Part shown: positions 1-6,441 of the stretch, piece by piece | How the letters are laid out: each line of letters opens with the position of its first letter | How positions within the stretch are numbered: position 1 is the stretch's first letter | NCBI RefSeq assembly: GCF_014236795.1 | Contig: NZ_CP049017.1 | Span: 1,900,001-1,964,000, forward strand | Origin: Xanthomonas theicola | GTDB lineage: Bacteria; Pseudomonadota; Gammaproteobacteria; Xanthomonadales; Xanthomonadaceae | DNA length: 64,000 bases | Direction: 5' to 3' | Translations under genes and position numbers: made by a program | Notes under the pieces: generated by a model | Told to the model about the DNA's origin: nothing | The model's database searches: none | What the model saw: only the letters and a program-made list of their open reading frames with translations

Positions 1-638
1 TGCAGCTCCGCGCGGCCTTGCTCGACCAGCTCAGCGAGCGATCGTCGCGATTGGTGCATCGTGTAGCCGGTGCGCTGCTCGACCTCGCGGTAGCGCTCGA
101 ACAGCTCGGGCCGGTGGCGCGCGCCGTTGGCTAGATCCCGCGGGCTGGCCAGGATGCAGAACACGCACGACAGCCGCTGATTGCCAGCGAGGTACGCCGG
201 ATGCGGTACCTGGCCGGCGGCTGCGATCGTGTGCCACACCTCATCGGTCGGCATCTCGTGGATCGGAAGCCACTCCCACCACTCGCGACCGCGGATCGTG
301 TTGCGCTTGTTCGGCTGCAACATCGTGCATTGCCGGTTCGCGGCCGAGGGCCCGCAGCTTGAGTTGGGACCGGGGCGCACCTTGAACCGGTGCTCCACCA
401 TGTCGAGGAACGATTTCCGGGCGCGCGCCACGAGGAACGGCAGGCCTGCGGCCTCGGCCTGCTCCTGCGCGTGCTCGAGGGCGCCGTGCCATTCGGATGC
501 GCCGAGCGATGCGTGGACGACGAGAAGGTGGGCCGGCGGGACGCGCTCCAGCAGCTTGATCAGCATGGCTTGGGAGTCCTTTCCACCAGAGTGGCTGACC
601 ACGAACAGCGCACCTCGCTCGACGCGCACGTGCTCCAC
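1..638 (-). CDS. PAPS reductase-family PP-loop protein of prophage (3' end outside window)
   Basis: The leftward frame shows an ATP-pyrophosphatase P-loop SHSGGKDS near its start, then a cysteine-containing region (SSCG, RQCTML), a GREWWEWLPIHEMPTDEVW stretch and a late CVFC pair. This is the layout of phage phosphoadenosine-phosphosulfate-reductase-like proteins. Their role is unclear; nucleic-acid thiolation or sulfur metabolism has been proposed for relatives. No stop is reached before base 1, so the gene is partial. The start is uncertain: GTG codons at 638 and 629 precede LFVVSHSGGKDS, and the frame stays open upstream, where it encodes residues resembling an antirepressor C-terminus. 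It overlaps the KilA-N gene, so it is probably the next gene of the same leftward operon. Confidence 0.7.
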   Translation of the reverse strand, partial: MEHVRVERGALFVVSHSGGKDSQAMLIKLLERVPPAHLLVVHASLGASEWHGALEHAQEQAEAAGLPFLVARARKSFLDMVEHRFKVRPGPNSSCGPSAANRQCTMLQPNKRNTIRGREWWEWLPIHEMPTDEVWHTIAAAGQVPHPAYLAGNQRLSCVFCILASPRDLANGARHRPELFERYREVEQRTGYTMHQSRRSLAELVEQGRAEL

Positions 639-1183
639 GCCGTCCTGATCGCGCACGACGGCCGCCTTGTGAACGAGCACGCCCGACAGCAGGCGCGGCT
701 GGTACGCCAACCAGTTCCGGCCGCCGGCGCGTCCAGCGCCTGGATCTTGGGGGCCTGGTGGTGCACCTGGTCCTGCAGCGCCTGCACCTTCTCCGTGTAG
801 CCCAGCAGCAGCTGGCGCAGCGCCGCCGGGTCGGCCAGCAGCTGCAGCGGATCCTGGGCCGGCGCCGGCGCCGGCCGCTGGGCGGCGAGGAAGGTGTTGA
901 GCACCTGCAGGTGGAACCGCGGGCTGATCCAGGCCGCGTAGGCGATCACCAGCGGCTCGGCCACGTACGTCCCCGGCGCGGCGCCGCCGTGCTGCGAGAC
1001 CAAGGCCGGAATTCCGGCTTCGCTGGCGGCGGCCGCGGCCAGCGCCTGGGTCTGCTGGTTCTCGACCCAGCGGGACGGCCGGTGCCGCGGCAGGCCGCCG
1101 GCGGCGCGGTGCAGGTCGTTGAGCGAGTAGCGGCCGGCCGAGTCCCTGGCGATCTCGGTGCCGGCGATGGTCAGGGCGCTCAA
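560..1183 (-). CDS. KilA-N domain phage antirepressor-like protein, C-terminus probably frame-broken
   Basis: The N-terminal ~100 residues (SLNDLHRAAGG, a WVENQQTQAL stretch, YVAEPLVIAYAAWISP, LQVLNTFLAAQ) match the KilA-N DNA-binding domain of phage antirepressors. A helical stretch then ends near KIQALD. After that the frame becomes arginine- and cysteine-rich with no family resemblance, while a KilAC-like segment (WLAYQPRLLSGVL) sits in the neighbouring frame. An internal deletion with frameshift is therefore likely. I prefer the TTG at 1183, which overlaps the upstream stop as TTGA; a GTG at 1219 is the longer alternative. In temperate phages such proteins lift repression or act in superinfection; this copy may be impaired. 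Confidence 0.6.
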   Translation of the reverse strand: MSALTIAGTEIARDSAGRYSLNDLHRAAGGLPRHRPSRWVENQQTQALAAAAASEAGIPALVSQHGGAAPGTYVAEPLVIAYAAWISPRFHLQVLNTFLAAQRPAPAPAQDPLQLLADPAALRQLLLGYTEKVQALQDQVHHQAPKIQALDAPAAGTGWRTSRACCRACSFTRRPSCAIRTAWSTCASSEVRCSWSATLVERTPKPC

Positions 1184-1674
1184 GAGAACACCTCGACCTT
1201 CCAGCCAGCACCGTCGCACTGTACCGCCACGAACCGGAACGGGTACATGGCCGCGGCGACCTTGATCTTGATACGGGCATCTTCTTCCCAGTACCCCTTG
1301 GCTTCATGCGCCTCCAAGTCGCCGGCCGCGGTCATCAGGAAGAAGTCCACGGTCAGGAACGTGGCTTTCGCCAGGCGCAGCTTCACCGACTCGAACACCC
1401 ACCACAGGATCTCGCCCGCCGCCATGCGCTGATCGAGCACCGCAGCGTAAGCGGCCTCGGTCTTGTTCATCTCGTCGGCGACGTGGCGCGGCCGACCGCG
1501 GGCGACCAGGCCGGCGGCTGCGGTGCTGGCCGCGGCGCGCGCCGCCAGCGCGCCCGGGGTGTACGGCCGTGCTGCGGAACCCGGGCCGGGGGCTGCCGCG
1601 GCGACCAGCTTGCGCATGCCCTCGGGCATCTCCGACGCATCGCGGTAGCGCAGCACGCGCTTTCCCTTGCTCAT
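1180..1674 (-). CDS. DUF1064-like phage nuclease-fold protein
   Basis: This 164-residue protein has a short basic head (MSKGKRVLRYRDASEMPEG), a low-complexity Ala/Pro linker, then a C-terminal half (MNKTEAAYAAVLD, WWVFESVKLRL, FLTVDFFLM, HEAKGYWEEDARIKIKVAA). That half has the D...E-x-K arrangement of the restriction-endonuclease-like fold seen in phage DUF1064 proteins, which are related to RecU-type Holliday-junction resolvases. Its place after the replication genes corresponds to lambda nin-region recombination genes. The ATG at 1674 overlaps the preceding stop as ATGA, so translation is probably coupled. Family assignment is by motif reading; the enzymatic role is inferred. Confidence 0.65.
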   Translation of the reverse strand: MSKGKRVLRYRDASEMPEGMRKLVAAAAPGPGSAARPYTPGALAARAAASTAAAGLVARGRPRHVADEMNKTEAAYAAVLDQRMAAGEILWWVFESVKLRLAKATFLTVDFFLMTAAGDLEAHEAKGYWEEDARIKIKVAAAMYPFRFVAVQCDGAGWKVEVFS

Positions 1675-2195
1675 GACTGGACCTCGGCAGGCAAGCCCAG
1701 CACGCGCGCGGCGCGGCCGCGGAAAGCCTCCCACTCGCTGTTGATGCGGCCCTGCATCTCCTCGAACTCGATCTGCAGCAGCGCCAGGCGCTGTGCCTGG
1801 GTCAGCCCGCCGAGCAGTGGCGGCGCGCTGGCGGCCGGCCGCTGCGCGGCAGCGACCGCTACCTGGGCCGGCCGCGGCGCCGTGCCGCCGCTCGGCGCCG
1901 CTGGCGCGTCCACGACGTCTTCGCCGGCGGCGCTCCACATCGGCTCCATGCGGCCATGCCGCGGATTGCTGCGGTTCTCGCAGCGCCGGACCTGGCCCTG
2001 GCCATCCAGGTGTCGCAGGATCCCGGCGACGCTGGCGACGCTGAGGCTGGTGAAGCACTCCGGCGGATGCTGGCGCTGCATGGACGTCACGCCCATCTGC
2101 TCGAGCAAGTCGGCCGCGGTGCACTCGCCGGCACGCTGCAGGCAGTACCGCGCCAGCTGCACGTGGTAGCGTCGGAGGTCCTCGGCCGCGATCAT
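1671..2195 (-). CDS. hypothetical prophage early protein with winged-helix-like N-terminus
   Basis: A 174-residue product of unknown function in the leftward early operon. The first ~70 residues (YCLQRAGECTAADLLEQMG, then SLSVASVAGILRHLDGQG) look like a small winged helix. A proline/alanine linker and a helical C-terminus (LALLQIEFEEMQGRINSEWE) follow. The ATG at 2195 overlaps the end of the P-like gene by four bases, and its own stop overlaps the DUF1064 gene, so it is in the middle of a tightly coupled operon. A replication or regulatory role is plausible from position only. Confidence 0.6.
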   Translation of the reverse strand: MIAAEDLRRYHVQLARYCLQRAGECTAADLLEQMGVTSMQRQHPPECFTSLSVASVAGILRHLDGQGQVRRCENRSNPRHGRMEPMWSAAGEDVVDAPAAPSGGTAPRPAQVAVAAAQRPAASAPPLLGGLTQAQRLALLQIEFEEMQGRINSEWEAFRGRAARVLGLPAEVQS

Positions 2196-2932
2196 GCGCC
2201 CGCTCCGTCGACGCCAAGACCCAACTCGCTTGCCGCGCGCAGCATGGCCTCGCGTGCGCGCGCCGGATCGGCGACGGCCGGCGCGGTAGGCCGCTCATAC
2301 GCGATTGAAGCCGCTACCGTCGCGGGAAGCTTGCCGCCCGCCAGGATGTGTTGCATCGCGGCGTCGAAGGCTGCGCGCAGCATGCGTTGTTGGTCTCGGC
2401 CGTCAGCGCTGCGGTATCGGTACGCATCGACGAGCGACCAGACCAGCACGGCATAGCTGCTGCGACTCTGGCCTGGCGCCAGTTGCCGCTCAACCTCGGT
2501 CAGACTCGGCAAGCCCAGCGCCATGACGCGGAAGCGTGCGGCGTTTGGCGGGAACTCGTGTCCCGTACGCTGGGCGGCTAGCACGCCAGCGGCGAGCTGC
2601 CGGCCGGTCAGCCCCTGCACTGCTTCGGCCCAGGCCTTGCCGGCCTGGCTCAGTTCCCCCGTTTTGGAATTGATCGGGCTCATGCCGTACTGGCTCGACC
2701 AGGCGTGCCCGAATGTCCCGAGCATGGCCTGCCACAGGCCGGCCAGGCCCTCGACGAGCCGGTCAGACGGCCTCCCACTCGGCGTCGATGGCGTCGTCGT
2801 CTCCGCCGTCGCCACGATTGCTGCCAGCTGCCTCTGCGTCGCCTTCAGTTCGTCGGCGGAACTGGTATGCGGCAACGTCGTTGGCGCTGCGGTCGGCGAG
2901 GGATTGGGGACCTGCTCGAAGAGTCGTTGCAT
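2192..2932 (-). CDS. phage replication protein P-like (helicase loader type)
   Basis: The central region (LAGLWQAMLGTFGHAW, SQYGMSP, WAEAVQGLTGRQLAAGV, FPPNAARFRVMALG) resembles the conserved core of lambda P-type proteins, which deliver the host DnaB helicase to the initiator at the phage origin. It follows the O-like gene, as in lambda. The ATG at 2932 gives 246 residues and makes an out-of-frame overlap of about 170 bases with the O-like gene; an internal ATG at 2725 would avoid it but would cut into the conserved part, so the long form is preferred. The C-terminal ~70 residues are Ala-rich and uncharacterised. Confidence 0.6.
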   Translation of the reverse strand: MQRLFEQVPNPSPTAAPTTLPHTSSADELKATQRQLAAIVATAETTTPSTPSGRPSDRLVEGLAGLWQAMLGTFGHAWSSQYGMSPINSKTGELSQAGKAWAEAVQGLTGRQLAAGVLAAQRTGHEFPPNAARFRVMALGLPSLTEVERQLAPGQSRSSYAVLVWSLVDAYRYRSADGRDQQRMLRAAFDAAMQHILAGGKLPATVAASIAYERPTAPAVADPARAREAMLRAASELGLGVDGAGA

Positions 2933-3704
2933 GGGCTGAGGCCGTGGTGGTGGCAGGTGCGATAGCGGAGTGCTGACGACGAGCTGCGGCGATGAGGTAG
3001 CCGGCTGGCTTGTCGGGGTACATGTCGGCGAGTTCGAGCAAGTGCTCGGCGTTCACGCCTTCGGCAGCCGCGGCGATCAGCTCGGGGTTCTGGCTCGCGA
3101 TGCGGTGATTGGTGCGGCCCGTCGCCAGGGCGGCACGGTTGAGGGCGGCGGCCAGACGTCCGGCCGAGGTTCCACACACACCGCCGCTCGGCGCATCCGC
3201 GCCAGTGCTGTGTGGTTCTATGACGGTTGCTTTTGGTTGCTTTTGATTCGGGTGCAAAAGCTTTGCACCCTTAGAGGGTTCTTTTTGCACCCTTGGGCGC
3301 GCCAATTTGCACCCTTGGGCGTCGCCGATTGCACCCTTTGAAGGTCGCTCCAAGGGCGCAATTTCTGCACCCTTTGCGATTGGCTCGATGGGTGCAATTT
3401 CTGCACCCTTCATCCACTCGGGATTGATGCGATATTCGCGTGTTCGGCCAGCATCGACGTAGCCGCCCTTTCGGCCGCCCGTCCCCGAGTTCACCAGGAT
3501 CAGCCAGCCAGACGCCTCCATGCGGCGCAGTTGGTACTGCACCGAACGCTCCGACTGCCTCGTCTTGGCCGCCAGCCTCGCGATCGAGGGGAAAATGTGC
3601 GTCCCATCGTCGTGGGCATGATCTGCGAGCGCCAGGGCGAGGAGCATCTCGCCGCCACCGACACTGTACCGCTCGAACACCATTCCGGTGACCTTGACGC
3701 TCAT
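2763..3704 (-). CDS. phage replication initiator O-like, with origin inside the gene
   Basis: The N-terminal ~100 residues form a helix-turn-helix module (FPSIARLAAKTRQSERSVQY, RRMEASGWL), typical of lambda O-like initiators that bind iterons. The middle of the protein is a low-complexity run of KGA- and PSKGA-type units. This reflects the repeated DNA underneath (3250-3410) rather than protein constraint. The C-terminus (DAIDAEWEAV) is like that of other O-type proteins. In lambda the origin also lies inside gene O, so location and domain order agree. It should recruit the P-like protein encoded directly downstream. Confidence 0.7.
   Translation of the reverse strand: MSVKVTGMVFERYSVGGGEMLLALALADHAHDDGTHIFPSIARLAAKTRQSERSVQYQLRRMEASGWLILVNSGTGGRKGGYVDAGRTREYRINPEWMKGAEIAPIEPIAKGAEIAPLERPSKGAIGDAQGCKLARPRVQKEPSKGAKLLHPNQKQPKATVIEPHSTGADAPSGGVCGTSAGRLAAALNRAALATGRTNHRIASQNPELIAAAAEGVNAEHLLELADMYPDKPAGYLIAAARRQHSAIAPATTTASAHATTLRAGPQSLADRSANDVAAYQFRRRTEGDAEAAGSNRGDGGDDDAIDAEWEAV
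3212..3410. repeat. iteron array and AT-rich stretch: probable phage replication origin
   Basis: TGCACCCTT occurs at 3264, 3286, 3308 and 3330 with exact 22-base spacing, then at 3366 and 3402 with 36-base spacing. Inverted copies GGGTGCA lie at 3250 and 3390, with a one-base variant at 3354. The last two units are themselves inverted repeats around AATTT. On the low-coordinate side (about 3212-3255) the DNA is T-rich, like the unwinding element next to the lambda iterons. The array is inside the O-like gene, as in lambdoid origins. Confidence 0.7.
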
Positions 3705-3738
3705 TGGTCACCTGCATGCGACAAAACCGAGATGTGTG

Positions 3739-4110
3739 CTACCCGCCGTGCACGTGGCAGTAAGGGTGGGTATCCCGGAAAGCTTTCCACTGCTTGGCAT
3801 CGGTGATCGGCAACCCCGTTGCCCAGTTCCGACACTGGCGCCCGGACGCAGTCGACGAACAGCACTGCACATGCCCATTCAGTCCGACCCAGTCCGCATA
3901 CTCGCCGGGCGTCAGCCCCACAAGGGACGATGGCAAATGCAACTCGCCGACGATGCTCCCGGCGATCTGCTCCGAGGTTGCGACGCATGTAGCGCCGCCG
4001 CAAGGAGCAGCGACGTTTACCACCAGCTCGCAGCCGACTTTCTGAGCGGCACGAAGGACCTGAACGATGGTTGATTTCTCGAGCACGAAGCATCTCCATT
4101 GCAGAGTCAA
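3739..4110 (-). CDS. small cysteine-rich prophage protein, unknown function
   Basis: A 123-residue product. The C-terminal half has spaced cysteines and histidines (VQCCSS, RQCRNWA, YCHVHGG) that look like a zinc-binding knuckle. The N-terminal half is a mixed alpha/beta segment (IVQVLRAAQKVGCELVV). I do not recognise a named family. It sits between the HTH gene and the O-like initiator in the leftward operon, in the cII-to-O interval of a lambdoid map. An ATG at 4110 is used; a start nearer LEKSTIVQ cannot be excluded. The 81 bases up to the next gene show nothing convincing. Confidence 0.55.
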   Translation of the reverse strand: MTLQWRCFVLEKSTIVQVLRAAQKVGCELVVNVAAPCGGATCVATSEQIAGSIVGELHLPSSLVGLTPGEYADWVGLNGHVQCCSSTASGRQCRNWATGLPITDAKQWKAFRDTHPYCHVHGG

Positions 4111-4191
4111 GGGTAGGAAATCCTATCGGCATAGTTACCGGAAACGCCAGCGCGAGCTGGATGCCGAGGCCCAACTTGATCACCCCTGCGC

Positions 4192-4488
4192 TCATCGCGT
4201 CGGCCCCTGATTGAGGCCCTGATACCAGGCATGTGCTTCCAGCTCCTGCTGGCACTCGGGACTCGCTCGCAGCACGCGCTTCCAGCGATACGCCGTTGCG
4301 CGGCACACATTCCAGCGATCAGCTATCTCGCGCCAGGTCGGCGGCTTGCGCTGTCGGCGCACCCACAGCACCACGTCGACATAGGGCAGCATGCGGGTGA
4401 CCTGCGGCGGCAGCTCAACTCCGGCGGCGGCGCACTCGTCTACGAAGCCGACTGCCCACTCGAAGATGATTTCGCCGCTCGAGGCCAT
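4192..4488 (-). CDS. small helix-turn-helix DNA-binding protein
   Basis: A 98-residue protein with a clear helix-turn-helix in its second half: PPTWREIADRWNVCRATAYRWKRVL. The N-terminal half is acidic and helical (EWAVGFVDECAAAG). Its ATG overlaps the upstream stop as TGATG, so it is translationally coupled to the gene before it. By position it is an early regulatory gene of the leftward operon. The target is unknown. Confidence 0.65.
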   Translation of the reverse strand: MASSGEIIFEWAVGFVDECAAAGVELPPQVTRMLPYVDVVLWVRRQRKPPTWREIADRWNVCRATAYRWKRVLRASPECQQELEAHAWYQGLNQGPTR

Positions 4489-5114
4489 CAGCGCGGCGCT
4501 CCGATGTTGACGACGCGCGCGCCCTGCTCTTGCAGGGCAGCGTGTATCCGGGCCTGCAGCGTCTCCAGTTCGGCTGCGAGGTCCCTGCTCTCTCGCAGCG
4601 CCCGCAGCAACGCAGGCACGTCGGACGCGTCCACCTTGCCGTCGGCCATCACCTGCGCCAACGCCTCCAGGGTATGGCCGACCTCGAGCGCGAGGCCGGC
4701 GACCTGCAGCACGCCGGCGTTGGGGACGATCTCGGGCGCGCGCGCGCCGAGGAACCCGTAGCGTCTGGCCAGCTCACGCTCGCAGTCGTCGCGCCAGGGC
4801 TGCGGCATCGCCGCGACCCAGGCCTCTTCCAGGTCCGCCGGCAGCTTGACCGTCCCGTCGCGTAAGCGCTCCACGATCTTGGCATTGCGCTTGTGCGCGA
4901 CGTCGATGCTGGCCAGATCCGTGCCGACGTGGAACTGGACCACGCGCTCGGCTGGCGCCACCCGCTGCATGTAGCTCTCGGCAACGGCCTGCGCAAAGCT
5001 TGTGTCGGTATGCCCGCTGTTGCGGATGCACTCCGTGGTGACCCGGCAGATCACGGCCGAGCGCGGTTCACGGTACTGATTTTCGACCGAGGGGATCTGA
5101 CACTCGCGCGTCAT
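4488..5114 (-). CDS. prophage early protein in the cII position, unknown function
   Basis: A 208-residue product. A central basic/helical part (IDVAHKRNAKIVERLRDGTVKLPADLEEAWV) precedes a segment with ELARRYGFLG and a C-terminal coiled-coil-like helix (LAAELETLQARIHAAL). The positions between cro-like and O-like genes and the regulator-like middle suggest a CII/CP76-type phage regulator, but I see no decisive motif. It shares a one-base stop/start overlap with the downstream HTH gene. Confidence 0.55.
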   Translation of the reverse strand: MTRECQIPSVENQYREPRSAVICRVTTECIRNSGHTDTSFAQAVAESYMQRVAPAERVVQFHVGTDLASIDVAHKRNAKIVERLRDGTVKLPADLEEAWVAAMPQPWRDDCERELARRYGFLGARAPEIVPNAGVLQVAGLALEVGHTLEALAQVMADGKVDASDVPALLRALRESRDLAAELETLQARIHAALQEQGARVVNIGAPR

Positions 5115-5237
5115 TTACTTGCTCCAGCAGAGGATTCATCGTCGTTGCCATGGAAACGATCAACTCAGGGATGAAAGGCACCGCCCGGCCTGCGGTACGC
5201 TGCGGTTACGACACGCGCAGCCCGCAAGGAGGGCGAC

Positions 5238-5486
5238 ATGGACGAAAGAGCGAAACAGGCGGTTGGAATGCTGGTAGGCGAAGTGATGGCTTCGACCGCT
5301 CGCGCGATCGCCGATCTGGCCGAAGCTGTTGCTGCAGCGAATGGTCCTGCTGGCGCGGCGATCATCGAGGACTTCATTCGGCGCCTCCCGACGGAGGAGC
5401 AACAGCCGAATCAGAAGCTGTTCGATGCAATACGCCAGTACCTGGCAAAAACGCCCTCTCCAACGCCGCCTGTATTGCCGCATTGA
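5238..5486 (+). CDS. small helical hypothetical protein with a strong ribosome binding site
   Basis: An 82-residue, mostly helical protein (GMLVGEVMASTARAIADLAE, IIEDFIRRLPTEEQQ). AAGGAGG lies 7 bases before the ATG, a near-perfect Shine-Dalgarno that supports real translation. It runs against the leftward early operon and its last ~110 bases overlap, antisense, the gene at 5374-5601. Function unknown; it is an isolated gene in the regulatory region of the prophage. Confidence 0.6.
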   Translation: MDERAKQAVGMLVGEVMASTARAIADLAEAVAAANGPAGAAIIEDFIRRLPTEEQQPNQKLFDAIRQYLAKTPSPTPPVLPH

Positions 5487-5601
5487 AGTCGACGATTTCG
5501 GTGGCTCGCGCTTCGGCGCGGGCTTGCTCATCGCGCGACGGCCTGATCAACCAGTCGCGCAGCCAGAGCCTGGGATTCCAGCGGTCGGGGATCGCGCGCA
5601 T
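5374..5601 (-). CDS. small hypothetical prophage protein (PDRWNPRLWLRDWL type)
   Basis: From the ATG at 5601 the frame encodes 75 residues beginning with an aromatic, arginine-rich segment (PDRWNPRLWLRDWLIRP), then a helix (EARATEIVDFNAAIQAALE). The start is one base after a TGA that closes a sequence identical to the end of the cro-like gene, so this was probably once the second gene after cro. The 3' part is antisense to the gene at 5238-5486, so one of the two may be shorter than drawn or not expressed. Confidence 0.45.
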   Translation of the reverse strand: MRAIPDRWNPRLWLRDWLIRPSRDEQARAEARATEIVDFNAAIQAALERAFLPGTGVLHRTASDSAVAPPSGGAE

Positions 5602-5638
5602 GTCAGGCGCCCTCCACCGGGACGATGCGCGCGGCGTC
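5602..5638. repeat. direct repeat, left copy (copy of the cro-like gene 3' end)
   Basis: These 37 bases match 6083-6119 with one mismatch. In the leftward frame both copies encode the same closing residues, DAARIVPVEGA and stop. The right copy is the true end of the cro-like gene; the left copy ends a short orphan frame. The pair brackets the rightward gene 5719-6066. Confidence 0.75.
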
Positions 5639-5718
5639 CGTGTCGTCCGCAGGATGGGTGCCGGCGTCCATGTAGGCTTGGAGGTGCGACCCAACCTCAC
5701 CTACAGGAGCACCGGCAT

Positions 5719-6066
5719 ATGAAGGCTTTTTTTCTGCACTACGAAGCTGCTCCAGCAGCGCCGACGGCAGAGGTGCAAGGCGGATATGTAGACGTCTGCA
5801 GCCTTTGCGAATCGCAGCCCGAAGCTGAGCTGATGGCGCAATCGCTGCTGATGTCGCATCGGTGGCTTGCTGGCGAATTGAAAGCCGTTCGGCCTGTATC
5901 GCTCGAGCGACCTGCCGATTTGGACACACTAGAATTGACGCTCCTGGCGAAAGCTCGCCAGCGAACACCACCGGTCGCGCTGAGCATCGTTGCCTGGGGA
6001 ACACCTCGCGACGAGCCCCTTGCGACAGAGCTTCCAATTCCCGACGAAGGTAGGGCGGCGCATTGA
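5719..6066 (+). CDS. hypothetical protein, probable inserted moron gene
   Basis: The 115-residue frame starts MKAFFLHYEAAP with AGGAG 8 bases upstream. It contains a small Cys pair (VCSLCES) and a helix LMAQSLLMSHRWLAGEL, and resembles nothing I can name. It points against the surrounding leftward operon and is flanked by 37-base direct repeats derived from the cro-like gene end. This suggests it was added by a duplication or recombination event. Such reversed single genes in prophages are often expressed in the lysogen. Confidence 0.55.
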   Translation: MKAFFLHYEAAPAAPTAEVQGGYVDVCSLCESQPEAELMAQSLLMSHRWLAGELKAVRPVSLERPADLDTLELTLLAKARQRTPPVALSIVAWGTPRDEPLATELPIPDEGRAAH

Positions 6067-6082
6067 ACGGATCGCTCGACAC

Positions 6083-6119
6083 GTCAGGCGCCCTCGACCG
6101 GGACGATGCGCGCGGCGTC
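6083..6119. repeat. direct repeat, right copy (authentic cro-like 3' end)
   Basis: Matches 5602-5638 at 36 of 37 positions and contains the last codons and stop of the cro-like gene. See the left copy. Confidence 0.75.
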
Positions 6120-6359
6120 GGGGTCCTCGACCGCCCTCTCCGTGACGGACTCGCCCTCGTTTCCGACGCCGAACACGTCTGGACGGAGCTGATGCCGCGA
6201 TACCCCACTCGCCTTCTCAACGACCAGAACGTGCTTAGGCGGGATAAGGCCCGTGCTGATCCAGCGAGTCACGGCTTGCGGGGTCCGTTTGCACGTTTTT
6301 GCGAGCTGCGCCTGGGTAGGCGGGTCGAGTCGGCCGATCACGGTATGCACGATGTTCAT
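6084..6359 (-). CDS. Cro-like repressor (YdaS/Cro family helix-turn-helix)
   Basis: A 91-residue protein with the family core TQAQLAKTCKRTPQAVTRWI, followed by a valine-rich segment and VSRHQLRPDVFG, typical of YdaS/Cro-type phage repressors. It is divergent from the CI-like gene across a ~80-base operator region, the classic switch arrangement. I choose the ATG at 6359 (MNIVHTVIGRL) over an ATG 15 bases upstream, because family members begin here. The predicted transcript start falls at or next to this ATG, so the mRNA may be leaderless. It heads the leftward early operon. Confidence 0.75.
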   Translation of the reverse strand: MNIVHTVIGRLDPPTQAQLAKTCKRTPQAVTRWISTGLIPPKHVLVVEKASGVSRHQLRPDVFGVGNEGESVTERAVEDPDAARIVPVEGA

Positions 6360-6365
6360 GGCGCA

Positions 6366-6402
6366 ACTACACACTATGTTTACTTCAGTGTCAACTTATA
6401 GT
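6366..6402. promoter_or_regulatory. divergent switch region: cro-type promoter (PR) and candidate repressor promoter
   Basis: Leftward: TTGACA at 6394-6389, a 17-base spacer, then TGTAGT at 6371-6366. The spacer contains TAAACAT beginning 6 bases after the -35 box, the same offset as in the promoter at 9217. Rightward: a TATAGT at 6397-6402 is a candidate -10 for the repressor gene, with only a weak -35. The two overlap, so repressor bound here could control both directions. Confidence 0.6.
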
Positions 6403-6441
6403 TCATTGACCCCCAAGGCGCGGCCCGCGGACCATCAACCA

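Noticed and set aside
3250..3410. Regularly spaced repeats that could suggest a CRISPR array
   Set aside because: The unit is only 9 bases, occurs in both orientations, spacing changes from 22 to 36, and the array lies inside a replication gene; iterons explain it.
3701..4306. Leftward 201-codon frame overlapping the cysteine-rich gene
   Set aside because: Arginine- and serine-rich with no motif; the overlapping frame 3739-4110 has a coherent zinc-knuckle-like pattern.
5603..6220. Leftward 205-codon frame ending in the same residues as the cro-like gene
   Set aside because: Most of it is antisense to the gene at 5719-6066; only the duplicated tail is meaningful and is reported as a repeat.
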